Notes: a model not told the origin generated them from the sequence alone. A DNA stretch of 15,245 nt from UMGS973 sp963609975 (GCA_963609975.1 CAVDMD010000055.1:1-15245), one strand, 5' to 3'; positions 1 to 7,554 are shown, counted from the first letter of the stretch. Numbers and translations are program-made.

Positions 1-774
1 GACAGTGTGGATATAACCACGATAGAGGATGTTATATTCAAAACAATGAAAAACGACATATCATTTGTTATGGACGGTAAATTTGTGCTGCTGATAGAGC
101 ACCAGTCAAGCATAAATAACAATATGTGCCTGAGAGACCTGATATACATAACCGAAGTAATAAAACAGATGATAAAGCCAAATGACCTGTACAAGGAAGC
201 GACGGTAAAAATCCCTACCCCGTCTTTTGTCCTGCTTTATAATGGCGAGAGATATATGCCTGCATATCACGAAATGAAATTGTCAGACGCATATATGGAT
301 CAGGAGGGAGAATGCTCTTTACAATTAATAATCAGAGTATATAATATAAATAAGGATGCAGGCAGTGAACTTCTTGAAAAATGTCCTACTCTCAGGCAGT
401 ACAGTATGTTTGTCGAGAGGGTCAGAGAATACAGCAAAAACAAAGAAACTCTTACCGAAAGAGATATGGTGGAGATAATGGAGAGCTGTATTGAGGATGG
501 GATACTGCCGGATTTTCTGAGTAAGCATGGCAGGGAGGCGGTAGGAATGATGTTTAGAGAACTGACACAGGAAGAAGCGATGGAGATGTCCAGACAGGAC
601 GGTTATGATCTTGGTGTCGAGAAAGGCCTCGAACAGGGTGAGAAAATCGGCGAGGCTTCCGGCAGAGCAGAGCGTGAAATTGAGATGGCTAAGGCTATGA
701 AATCCGAAGGTATTGATATGAATACCATAGTTAAGGTGTCAGGACTGCCTTTAGAAGAGATAGAGAAACTATAG
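1..774 (+). CDS. Rpn-family PD-(D/E)XK nuclease / putative transposase, 5' end outside window
   Basis: The reading frame is open from base 1, and the residues before the GTG at 7 fit the family, so the gene very probably starts upstream and this is its C-terminal part (about 257 residues). Visible features: a block with DISFVMDGKFVLLIEHQSS, which is the nuclease-core strand pair of the Rpn/PDDEXK_2 family, with Asp followed by Glu-x-Gln; then KIPTPSFVLLYNG and a LQLIIRVYNIN strand, both typical of these proteins. The tail is a charged glycine-spaced helix (GVEKGLEQGEKIGEASGRAE) ending in a small helical segment. Family members are RecA-independent recombination-promoting nucleases related to transposases and often occur in many copies per genome. 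No terminal inverted repeats or neighbouring transposase parts are visible. Family assignment is firm; activity is inferred. Confidence 0.85.
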   Translation, partial: DSVDITTIEDVIFKTMKNDISFVMDGKFVLLIEHQSSINNNMCLRDLIYITEVIKQMIKPNDLYKEATVKIPTPSFVLLYNGERYMPAYHEMKLSDAYMDQEGECSLQLIIRVYNINKDAGSELLEKCPTLRQYSMFVERVREYSKNKETLTERDMVEIMESCIEDGILPDFLSKHGREAVGMMFRELTQEEAMEMSRQDGYDLGVEKGLEQGEKIGEASGRAEREIEMAKAMKSEGIDMNTIVKVSGLPLEEIEKL

Positions 775-803
775 ATATGAATACCTTGTTCAAGGCATTT
801 TGT

Positions 804-835
804 AACAGCCGGTTTATATGGATCGGCTGTTTTTA
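804..835 (+). terminator. Rho-independent terminator after the Rpn-like gene
   Basis: Arms AACAGCCG (804-811) and CGGCTGTT (824-831) form an 8-bp stem, extendable inward by G-T and T-A pairs, and are followed by TTTTATT. It lies 29 bases after the stop codon and separates this gene from glnS. Confidence 0.85.
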
Positions 836-960
836 TTCTGGGGCAAAAGGGCAAAAGAAGATGCGTATAAATTCTCTGAGCAGGGTGGTTTGCTGTGCAA
901 CAGGGTGCTTTAAGCGATTTGGTCTTACATAAATTGCTGCTGGTAAAGCACTGATGAGTG

Positions 961-969
961 TGATATAAT
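961..969 (+). promoter_or_regulatory. Extended -10 promoter for glnS
   Basis: TGATATAAT at 961-969 matches the extended -10 consensus TGnTATAAT. No good -35 hexamer is found 16-18 bases upstream, which is normal for extended -10 promoters. It lies 42 bases before the glnS start, leaving a short leader with AGGAGGA at 998-1004. The rest of the 775-1011 gap contains only the upstream terminator and short direct repeats. Confidence 0.6.
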
Positions 970-1011
970 GGAGTGTCAGATTTTTGGGAAGTAAACTAGG
1001 AGGACAACAGT

Positions 1012-2670
1012 ATGTCAGAAAAAGAAATCAGAGAAGTTGAAAGCTCCAACTTTATCCATAATATTATAGATAAAGATCTGGAGACAGGCAAAAACGGTGA
1101 CAAGGTATACACGAGATTTCCGCCGGAGCCGAATGGATATCTTCATATCGGACACGCAAAATCAATATGCCTTAACTTTACTACTGCCCAAAAATACGGA
1201 GGCAAATGCAATTTAAGATATGACGATACCAACCCTGTAAAAGAAGACGTCGAATATATAGATTCCATCGAAGCAGATGTCAGATGGCTGGGCTTTGAAT
1301 GGGACAAACGCCTGTGGGCATCGGACTATTTTGACAAAATGTACGAATGTGCCGTACAGCTTATCAACAAAGGCAAAGCGTTTGTATGCGATCTCAATGC
1401 GGAGCAGATAAGACAGTACAGAGGCACACTCAAAGAGCCGGGCAAAGAAAGCCCTTACCGCAACAGAAGCATAGCAGAGAATCTGCAGCTCTTTGAAGAG
1501 ATGAAATCAGGCAGATATGCGGATGGTGAGAAAGTGCTCAGAGCCAAAATAGATATGGCATCGCCTAACATCAATATGAGGGACCCCGTTATATACAGAA
1601 TAGCTCATGTATCTCATCACAACACAGGCGACAAATGGTGCATATATCCTATGTATGACTTTGCTCATCCTATCGAGGATGCGATAGAGGGCATCACTCA
1701 CTCGATATGCACACTTGAATTTGAGGATCACAGACCTCTTTATGACTGGGTTCTTCAGGAACTTGACTGGCCTAATCCGCCGCAGCAGATTGAATTTGCC
1801 AGACTCAATCTCACCAATACGGTTATGAGCAAAAGATACCTCAAAGCCATGGTAGACGATGGTACAGTAGAAGGCTGGGACGATCCGAGAATGCCGACCA
1901 TTGCAGGGCTCAGAAGACGAGGCTACACACCTGAGGCAATCAGGGACTTCTGCGAGAGGATAGGAGTTTCAAAAGCAAACAGCACAGTTGATGTTTCGCT
2001 GCTTGAGCACTGCATCAGAGAAGACCTCAAGGACAAGGTGGCGTCAAGGAATGTAGTAGAGGATCCGATTAAAGTAATAATAACCAATTATCCTGAAGAC
2101 AAAACAGAAGAATGTGAAATGGAAAACAACCGCAATGTTCCCGAAATGGGCAGCCGCACGGTTCCTTTCAGCAGAGAGCTTTATGTTGACGGTGCGGACT
2201 TTATGGAGATTCCGGCCAAAAAATATTTCAGGCTTTTTCCGGGCAATGAAGTGAGATTCAAGGGCGCATATTTTATCACCTGCAACGAGGTTGTCAAAAA
2301 CGAAGACGGCAGTATCAGAGAACTTCTGTGCACATATGACCCTGCAACCAGATCGGGAGCAGGCTTTGAGGGCCGCAAGGTCAAGGGCACCATACACTGG
2401 GTCGATGCCCGGACAGCTGTCCCGATCAAAATCAGAAACTACGATTATCTGATGGTTACAGATGAAGAGGGCAACAACGTTCTCAACGAAAACTCAATGG
2501 AGGTTGTGACTGCATATGCAGAGCCTTCCATACTTGAAGCAGCTCCGGGAGAGAGATTTCAGTTTTTCAGACACGGCTACTATATAGCAGATGAAAAACT
2601 GACAACGGACACCGAAAAAGTGTTCAACAGGATAGTGGATCTCAAAAGCTCATACAAACCGGGCAGATAA
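1012..2670 (+). CDS. glnS: Glutamine--tRNA ligase (GlnRS)
   Basis: Class I aminoacyl-tRNA synthetase that charges tRNA-Gln directly with glutamine in the cytoplasm. The ATP-binding HIGH signature is in PPEPNGYLHIGH (residues 37-48), and the KMSKS loop appears as VMSKR (271-275). The region from about 340 holds the beta-barrel anticodon-binding part. At 552 residues it matches the usual bacterial GlnRS, without the C-terminal YqeY-like extension found in some lineages. The ATG at 1012 is set by AGGAGGA seven bases upstream. The stop is 30 bases before the CofE-like gene, which has its own strong ribosome binding site and no terminator between, so the two are likely co-transcribed. A dedicated GlnRS means this organism need not rely on Glu-tRNA-Gln amidation. 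Confidence 0.95.
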   Translation: MSEKEIREVESSNFIHNIIDKDLETGKNGDKVYTRFPPEPNGYLHIGHAKSICLNFTTAQKYGGKCNLRYDDTNPVKEDVEYIDSIEADVRWLGFEWDKRLWASDYFDKMYECAVQLINKGKAFVCDLNAEQIRQYRGTLKEPGKESPYRNRSIAENLQLFEEMKSGRYADGEKVLRAKIDMASPNINMRDPVIYRIAHVSHHNTGDKWCIYPMYDFAHPIEDAIEGITHSICTLEFEDHRPLYDWVLQELDWPNPPQQIEFARLNLTNTVMSKRYLKAMVDDGTVEGWDDPRMPTIAGLRRRGYTPEAIRDFCERIGVSKANSTVDVSLLEHCIREDLKDKVASRNVVEDPIKVIITNYPEDKTEECEMENNRNVPEMGSRTVPFSRELYVDGADFMEIPAKKYFRLFPGNEVRFKGAYFITCNEVVKNEDGSIRELLCTYDPATRSGAGFEGRKVKGTIHWVDARTAVPIKIRNYDYLMVTDEEGNNVLNENSMEVVTAYAEPSILEAAPGERFQFFRHGYYIADEKLTTDTEKVFNRIVDLKSSYKPGR

Positions 2671-2700
2671 ATTTGGATATTCATATTTTGGAGGTAAAAA

Positions 2701-3891
2701 ATGACAAGATTTGTAGGAACGACATCAAGAGGACTCAGAGCGCCTATCATCAGAGAGGGCGATGACCTCAAAAAAATTGTAGTCGATACTCTTTTGGGTG
2801 CGGTAGATGCGGGCGAGTTTGAGATCGGCACAAAAGATGTTCTGGCTGTTACAGAATCAATTGTTGCAAGGGCGCAGGCAAACTATGCCACAACAGCAGA
2901 TATTGCACAGGATGTTAAGACCAAGCTGGGCGGTGAGACAGTAGGAGTGGTATTTCCCATCCTTTCAAGAAACAGATTTGCAATCTGCCTCAGAGGTATT
3001 GCAAAGGGAGCCAAAAAAATCGTGCTTATGCTAAGCTACCCGAGCGACGAAGTCGGCAACCATATTCTTGACATAGATAAGCTTGACGAAAAAGGTATCA
3101 ACCCTTATTCGGATGTGCTGACGCAGGCGGAATTTGAAGGACTGTTCGGCAAATCCTGCCACACTTTCACAGCAGTTGATTATGTTAACTACTACAAAGG
3201 ACTTATTGAAGAAGAAGGCGCAGAGGCAGAGATAATTTTCTCAAACAACCCAAGAACCATTGTCAGGTATACAGACAAGGTGCTGTGCTGTGACATACAC
3301 ACAAGAGCAAGAACCAAAAGGCTGATTAAAGAAGCAGGAGCGACTGTTGTGCTTGGTATGGACGACATAATGACGGAGTCTGTAAACGGCAGCGGCTACA
3401 ATTCGGAGTACGGTCTTCTGGGTTCAAACAAGGCTACCGAGGATAAGGTTAAGCTGTTCCCTGTAAACTGTCAGGAATTTGTAGACGGCGTTCAGGCTGA
3501 AATCAAAGCAAGAACAGGCAGGACTGTGGAAGTAATGGTTTACGGTGACGGCGCATTCAAGGATCCCGTAGGCAAGATCTGGGAGCTTGCGGACCCTGTT
3601 GTATCACCGGGATATACCAAAGGCCTTGAAGGACAGCCTAACGAACTCAAGCTCAAATACCTTGCAGACAATGACTTTGCTGACCTGAACGGAGATGAAC
3701 TCAAAGCTGCCATAGAGGAGGCCATTAAAACAAAGGATGCAAACCTTGTGGGACAGATGGTTACAGAGGGGACTACTCCGAGAAGACTTACAGACCTTTT
3801 GGGTTCGCTGTGCGACCTGACATCAGGATCGGGCGACAAGGGTACTCCTATCATTTATATCCAGGGGTACTTTGATAATTACACACACTGA
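2701..3891 (+). CDS. CofE-like ligase (coenzyme F420-0:L-glutamate ligase family)
   Basis: 396-residue cytoplasmic protein of the CofE/F420-0:gamma-glutamyl ligase family (PF01996). True CofE adds glutamates to F420-0 using GTP. Family signs: an EGDD turn early (residues 19-22); a central strand and loop VMVYGDGAFKDPVGKIW around 278-293, in the position of the CofE TDTNGR loop; and near the C-terminus GSGDKGTP (376-383), which parallels the GEGGDGIP segment of archaeal CofE. It is longer than archaeal CofE (about 250 residues), with extra sequence in the middle (about 85-200) that includes paired cysteines. This long form occurs in Clostridia that generally lack F420 synthesis, so the true acceptor is unknown. 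The start is fixed by GGAGG six bases upstream. It lies between glnS and aspS. Confidence 0.8.
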   Translation: MTRFVGTTSRGLRAPIIREGDDLKKIVVDTLLGAVDAGEFEIGTKDVLAVTESIVARAQANYATTADIAQDVKTKLGGETVGVVFPILSRNRFAICLRGIAKGAKKIVLMLSYPSDEVGNHILDIDKLDEKGINPYSDVLTQAEFEGLFGKSCHTFTAVDYVNYYKGLIEEEGAEAEIIFSNNPRTIVRYTDKVLCCDIHTRARTKRLIKEAGATVVLGMDDIMTESVNGSGYNSEYGLLGSNKATEDKVKLFPVNCQEFVDGVQAEIKARTGRTVEVMVYGDGAFKDPVGKIWELADPVVSPGYTKGLEGQPNELKLKYLADNDFADLNGDELKAAIEEAIKTKDANLVGQMVTEGTTPRRLTDLLGSLCDLTSGSGDKGTPIIYIQGYFDNYTH

Positions 3892-3918
3892 TAACAGCAA
3901 AAAATTATCACAATTCAC

Positions 3919-3950
3919 AAGGAGTAGTTCAGATAGGGATTACTCCTTTT
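3919..3950 (+). terminator. Terminator-like hairpin after the CofE-like gene
   Basis: AAGGAGTA (3919-3926) pairs with TACTCCTT (3941-3948). The stem extends inward by four more pairs, two of them G-T, to 12 bp with a six-base loop. Only a short T-run follows (TTTT at 3947-3950), so termination may be partial. The left arm contains a GGAG sequence but no start codon follows it in a useful position. Confidence 0.6.
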
Positions 3951-3980
3951 CAGGTGCAGCTGCAGCAGGCGGTTTCTGTG

Positions 3981-4009
3981 TTGCAAAAACTCCTGCAAAA
4001 AGATATAAT
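3981..4009 (+). promoter_or_regulatory. Sigma-A-type promoter for aspS
   Basis: TTGCAA at 3981-3986 and TATAAT at 4004-4009 are separated by 17 bases. Transcription should start near 4015-4016, giving a leader of about 45 bases before the aspS ATG. Confidence 0.7.
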
Positions 4010-4012
4010 TAG

Positions 4013-4026
4013 AACATTGGAATGTT
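4013..4026 (+). promoter_or_regulatory. Small dyad at the predicted aspS transcription start
   Basis: AACATT-GG-AATGTT is a perfect six-base inverted repeat with a two-base centre, placed on the predicted +1. It could be an operator or a 5' hairpin on the transcript. No known regulator box is matched, so the role is unassigned. Confidence 0.4.
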
Positions 4027-4058
4027 AAGAACAAACATATATACAGGAAGGAAGAACC

Positions 4059-5837
4059 ATGTTTCAGTCAAGAACTCATAATTGTAACGAATTAAGGATT
4101 GCCAATGCCGGCGAACACGTTAAGCTGGCAGGCTGGATGGAAAATGTCAGAGAAGTCGGCAAAAATTTTGCTTTCATAGTGCTTCGTGACTTTTACGGAA
4201 CCACACAGGTTGTCATCGAGACCGAAGAGATGATGAACATTGTCAAGCCTCTGAACAACGAATCCGTTATATCTGTCGAGGGTACAGTCAGAGAGCGTTC
4301 AAGCAAAAACACCAAGCTGCCTACGGGAGAAATCGAAGTTGTTCCCGAAAAAATCGAAGTGCTGGGCAAATGCATTTACAACGAGCTGCCGTTTGAAATC
4401 AATCGCAGCAAGGAAGCTGACGAAAATGTAAGGCTCAAACACAGATACCTTGACCTCAGAAATCCTGCTGTCAAAAACAAGATAATATTAAGATGCCGGG
4501 TTGTATCAGCCTTGAGAGCAGCTATGACAGACAAGGGATTTCTGGAAATAACAACACCTATACTTACAAGCTCATCACCTGAGGGCGCCAGAGATTACCT
4601 TGTGCCTGCGCGCAACCACCCGGGCAAATTCTATGCGCTGCCGCAGGCTCCTCAGCAGTTCAAGCAGCTGCTTATGACATCGGGCTTTGACAGATACTTT
4701 CAGATAGCCCCTTGCTTCAGAGATGAGGACGCAAGAGCAGACAGATCGCCGGGCGAGTTTTATCAGCTGGATATGGAAATGGCTTTTGCAAATCAGGACG
4801 ATATATTTGCAGTGCTTGAAGACGTACTGCCTCCTATATTTGCAGAATACGGAATTTACAAAGAAGCCTCCAGACCGCCGTTTCGCAGAATAGCATTTAA
4901 CGAGGCAATGGAAAAATACGGCTCGGATAAGCCGGATCTCAGAATTGACCTTGAGCTTGCCGATATTACAGAGCTTGCAAACAGGACAGATTTTGAACCG
5001 TTCAAAGGCTATGTCAAGGCTGTAGTGGTTGAGGATTTCAAAGAAACAAGAAAATTCATAGACAAGCTCTGCGCAGATGTAGAGGTGCAGACTGCAAACA
5101 AGCCGTTCTGGTTCAAGGTTGACGAGTCCGGCAGCCTTACAGGCGGAGTTTCAAAATTCTTTGCGGATGCTGCAGATGAAATCAAATCAGCCTTAGACCT
5201 GAAACCGGGCTGTTTCGTAGGTATTGCTGCAGCTCCTAAAAAACTTGCGGCTCAAAAAACAGCAGGTGTATTAAGAAAAATGATAGGCAATACGGTAGAG
5301 GGTCATATGAACAGAGAAAAATATGAATTCTGCTGGATTGTTGACTTCCCTATGTATGAAATCGGAGAAGAAAGCGGCGAACTTGAATTCTGCCACAATC
5401 CGTTCTCAATGCCTCAGGGCGGACTCAAAGCCCTTCAAGAAGCAGAGGGAAATATAGACAAAGAACTCGAAATTATGGCTTACCAGTACGACCTTGTATG
5501 CAACGGAGTAGAGCTTTCAAGCGGCGCTGTCAGAAACCATGACCCTGAGATTATGATTAAAGCATTTGAGCTTGTAGGTCTTGGAGAAGAGGATGTTAAA
5601 GCCAAATTCCCTGCAATGTACAATGCGTTCTGCTACGGAGCACCGCCTCATGCAGGCATTGCGCCGGGAGTTGACAGAATGGTAATGCTGATTGCGGGCG
5701 AGGAATCTATCAGAGAAATCATTCCGTTCCCTATGAACAAAAACGCACAGGATATAATGATGGGAGCACCGTCAGAAGTTGACGACAGACAGTTAAGAGA
5801 TGTTCATATCAAACTGGATATTGACGAAGATAAATAG
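4059..5837 (+). CDS. aspS: Aspartate--tRNA ligase (AspRS)
   Basis: Class IIb aminoacyl-tRNA synthetase, 592 residues, the usual length for bacterial AspRS. Order: N-terminal OB-fold anticodon domain (about 1-105), catalytic core with motif 2 FRDEDARADR (220-229), the bacterial GAD insertion in the middle (about 290-420), and motif 3 with GVDR (537-540). Motif 2 continues as SPGEFYQLDMEMAF, and the C-terminus has YGAPPHAGIA followed by FPMN. These are hallmarks of the AspRS type common in Alphaproteobacteria, whereas the common type has RADRQPEFTQ and FPKT. The residue at the anticodon-domain site that separates discriminating from non-discriminating enzymes is Val in my hand alignment, so specificity for tRNA-Asn cannot be called. 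Start: ATG after AGGAAGGAAG. It has its own promoter and terminator. Confidence 0.95.
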   Translation: MFQSRTHNCNELRIANAGEHVKLAGWMENVREVGKNFAFIVLRDFYGTTQVVIETEEMMNIVKPLNNESVISVEGTVRERSSKNTKLPTGEIEVVPEKIEVLGKCIYNELPFEINRSKEADENVRLKHRYLDLRNPAVKNKIILRCRVVSALRAAMTDKGFLEITTPILTSSSPEGARDYLVPARNHPGKFYALPQAPQQFKQLLMTSGFDRYFQIAPCFRDEDARADRSPGEFYQLDMEMAFANQDDIFAVLEDVLPPIFAEYGIYKEASRPPFRRIAFNEAMEKYGSDKPDLRIDLELADITELANRTDFEPFKGYVKAVVVEDFKETRKFIDKLCADVEVQTANKPFWFKVDESGSLTGGVSKFFADAADEIKSALDLKPGCFVGIAAAPKKLAAQKTAGVLRKMIGNTVEGHMNREKYEFCWIVDFPMYEIGEESGELEFCHNPFSMPQGGLKALQEAEGNIDKELEIMAYQYDLVCNGVELSSGAVRNHDPEIMIKAFELVGLGEEDVKAKFPAMYNAFCYGAPPHAGIAPGVDRMVMLIAGEESIREIIPFPMNKNAQDIMMGAPSEVDDRQLRDVHIKLDIDEDK

Positions 5838-5842
5838 ACAGC

Positions 5843-5878
5843 AAAAATACCGCGCCGCAGAAGTGCGGTATTTTTTTT
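5843..5878 (+). terminator. Strong Rho-independent terminator after aspS
   Basis: AAAAATACCGC (5843-5853) pairs perfectly with GCGGTATTTTT (5865-5875) over 11 bp with an 11-base loop. The right arm runs into eight T (5871-5878). It starts six bases after the stop codon. Confidence 0.92.
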
Positions 5879-5905
5879 GAAAACAGTGCGGTGTTTTTTG
5901 AAAAA
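5862..5905 (+). repeat. Tandem duplication of the terminator 3' arm and T-run
   Basis: AGTGCGGTA, eight T, then GAAAA (5862-5883) is followed after one base by AGTGCGGTG, six T, then GAAAAA (5885-5905). The second copy can still pair with the left terminator arm, using one T-G wobble. It ends just before the -35 box of the merR promoter. Confidence 0.75.
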
Positions 5906-5908
5906 CTA

Positions 5909-5939
5909 TTGACATGGAGCTGGCTCCAGCATATATAGT
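5909..5939 (+). promoter_or_regulatory. MerR-type promoter with operator dyad in the spacer
   Basis: TTGACA (5909-5914) is followed by the inverted repeat TGGAGC-TG-GCTCCA (5915-5928) and then TATAGT (5934-5939), giving a 19-base spacer. A spacer of 19 with a dyad inside is the classic layout for MerR-family control, where the regulator twists the DNA to align the boxes. TATATA at 5932-5937 would give a 17-base spacer instead. The dyad resembles operators of the AdhR/NmlR group. Autoregulation by the next gene is inferred. Confidence 0.75.
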
Positions 5940-5958
5940 ATATTCGAGAGGTGATGGT

Positions 5959-6399
5959 ATGAAGATAAAAGAAGTAAGTGAAATTACCGGAATGTCTATA
6001 GACACCCTTAGATATTACGAAAAAGAAGGCCTGCTGGATTATATTGCAAGAGATCAGAACGGTAGGAGGAACTATAGTGAAGAGGATTTTGAAAAAATCG
6101 AATTCATCAGATGTATGAGAAGTGCCGGCATACCTGTAAAAACCATAGCAGAATATATAAAAATGTGCGTGACAGGTGATGCCACAATACCTGACAGAAA
6201 ACAGCTGCTGCTTAGAGAAAAAGAAGCTCAGCTTGACAAACTGGAGCGACTTCGTGAATGCCTTGACAGGCTGGACTGCAAAATTGAAACCTATGAGGCA
6301 ATTATGTCAGGCGAGTGCAGCAATGAAGATAAAAACAGCTGCTGGACTTCAAAAGAGGTCATAAAGCGATGCCACAAGTATGAAAAAGAGCATAAGTAA
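5959..6399 (+). CDS. MerR-family regulator, AdhR/NmlR-like
   Basis: 146-residue DNA-binding regulator. The N-terminal winged helix-turn-helix (about 1-70) has the MerR pattern KIKEVSEITGMSIDTLRYYE. A dimerisation coiled coil (about 80-116) and a short tail follow. Cys52, in FIRCMRSAG, sits at the position of the redox-active Cys52 of Bacillus AdhR and pneumococcal NmlR, which respond to aldehydes and electrophiles. Six further cysteines (70, 101, 107, 120, 128, 138) make it unusually cysteine-rich, with three in the tail, so metal sensing is also possible. The ATG at 5959 is chosen over the in-frame ATG at 5914 because that one lies inside the -35 box and 5959 has GAGAGGTG upstream. No alcohol dehydrogenase is adjacent. 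The downstream neighbour is a membrane protein with its own promoter. Confidence 0.88.
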   Translation: MKIKEVSEITGMSIDTLRYYEKEGLLDYIARDQNGRRNYSEEDFEKIEFIRCMRSAGIPVKTIAEYIKMCVTGDATIPDRKQLLLREKEAQLDKLERLRECLDRLDCKIETYEAIMSGECSNEDKNSCWTSKEVIKRCHKYEKEHK

Positions 6400-6400
6400 A

Positions 6401-6429
6401 TTGTAACAAGGCTGCCTCTGTGGTACAAT
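6401..6429 (+). promoter_or_regulatory. Promoter for the YkvI-like gene
   Basis: TTGTAA (6401-6406) and TACAAT (6424-6429) are 17 bases apart, starting one base after the merR stop. Transcription would start near 6436, which places the GTG at 6420 inside the promoter and supports the ATG at 6450 as the start. The spacer contains a short AGGC-T-GCCT dyad, weaker than and unlike the merR operator. Confidence 0.6.
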
Positions 6430-6449
6430 ATGGTCTTGTGGAGGAGCAT

Positions 6450-7553
6450 ATGAAAGAGCATTGCAGCAAAAAAACAGTGATACGCATTATGGGAGCATAT
6501 ATGTCTTGGGTTATGGGCTCAGGCTTTGCAACAGGACAGGAGATATTTCAGTTCTTCACAAGCTACGGATACAAAAGCTTCGCACTGATTGCCATAGACC
6601 TTGCGGGGTTTATGCTGGTGGGAGGCATGATACTTGTGACAGGCTGCAGACACAGAGATGAACCTGAATTTTCACAGACAGAATTTTTTTGCGGCAGATA
6701 CCTTGGCGCGTTTTATGACTGGTTTATACCAATCAGTATGTTTGCAGGCATGGTGGTTCTGATTTCAGGTGCGGGTGCTACCCTCAGCGAGTATTACGGA
6801 ATAAGCCATTATATAGGAGCATTTCTTGTTGCTGCTGCGGCTTTTGCAGCCTACGTGACGGGATTCAGGCGGTTTGTCAGAATCGTATCGGTTATAGGGC
6901 CTGTCATAATATGTTTTACTCTGCTTGTGGGGATTGTCACAGTCATCAGAGATTCTGATGCGGTGGCTGCGGCAGGAAACGCAGCTTCAAGCCTTGCAGA
7001 GCATCAGCCGGTTGGCATATGGTGGCTTGCGGGAATTCTGTATCTGTCCTACAACCTTGCAGACGGCTCGGTGTTTTATACTGCTCTCGGAGCAGGTGCA
7101 GAGAATGTCAGAGAGGCGCTTTGGGGTGCGCTGCTTGGAAGCTTCGCACTGATGGTTGCGATACTGCTGATGAATACGGCAATGCTGACAGAAGCGGCAA
7201 AAATATGCGGACTCAGTATTCCCAGCCTGTATCTGGCAAGAAAAATATCAGAGGTACTGGGACTGGCATTTTCGGTAATTCTTATCTGCGGTATATTCTC
7301 GACCTGCAGTGCTATGCTGTGGACTGTGGGCCAAAAGTTTACAAAACAGGGAAGCCGCAAAAGCTATATATTTGCAGGCTGCACCGCAGCGCTTGCGTTT
7401 TTGCTGGGGCTGCTGCCTTTTACTGACCTTATAGGCACTGTGTACCCTTATCTCGGGTATGCGGGGCTTGGATATATAGTATGCGTTGTATGCAAAGCAG
7501 TCAGGCAGCTTCATATGAAGCGAACTGAACTTATACAGAACAGGGAGGAATGA
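6450..7553 (+). CDS. YkvI-family membrane protein (LeuT-fold transporter-like)
   Basis: 367-residue integral membrane protein of the YkvI family (COG3949), related to LeuT-fold amino-acid and sodium symporters. About ten hydrophobic helices are visible from residue 10 onward. The first contains the family-typical broken helix MSWVMGSGFATGQEIFQFF, a glycine-rich unwound stretch of the kind that binds substrate in this fold. A second conserved stretch is YLSYNLADGSVFYTALG near the middle. The start at 6450 is preferred over the upstream GTG (6420), because GGAGG lies at 6440-6444 and the promoter overlaps 6420. The stop is one base before the next gene, so the two transporter genes are co-transcribed and probably translationally coupled. 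The substrate is not known for the family. Confidence 0.82.
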   Translation: MKEHCSKKTVIRIMGAYMSWVMGSGFATGQEIFQFFTSYGYKSFALIAIDLAGFMLVGGMILVTGCRHRDEPEFSQTEFFCGRYLGAFYDWFIPISMFAGMVVLISGAGATLSEYYGISHYIGAFLVAAAAFAAYVTGFRRFVRIVSVIGPVIICFTLLVGIVTVIRDSDAVAAAGNAASSLAEHQPVGIWWLAGILYLSYNLADGSVFYTALGAGAENVREALWGALLGSFALMVAILLMNTAMLTEAAKICGLSIPSLYLARKISEVLGLAFSVILICGIFSTCSAMLWTVGQKFTKQGSRKSYIFAGCTAALAFLLGLLPFTDLIGTVYPYLGYAGLGYIVCVVCKAVRQLHMKRTELIQNREE

Positions 7554-7554
7554 A

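Noticed and set aside
882..888. AGGGTGG upstream of glnS as a T-box antiterminator motif
   Set aside because: The following bases do not match the ACCGCG part of the T-box, there is no specifier stem or paired terminator, and the motif lies upstream of the predicted promoter.
5914..5958. Longer N-terminus for the MerR protein from the ATG at 5914
   Set aside because: That ATG is inside the TTGACA box and would require translation of promoter sequence. The ATG at 5959 has a ribosome binding site and matches the family's usual N-terminus.
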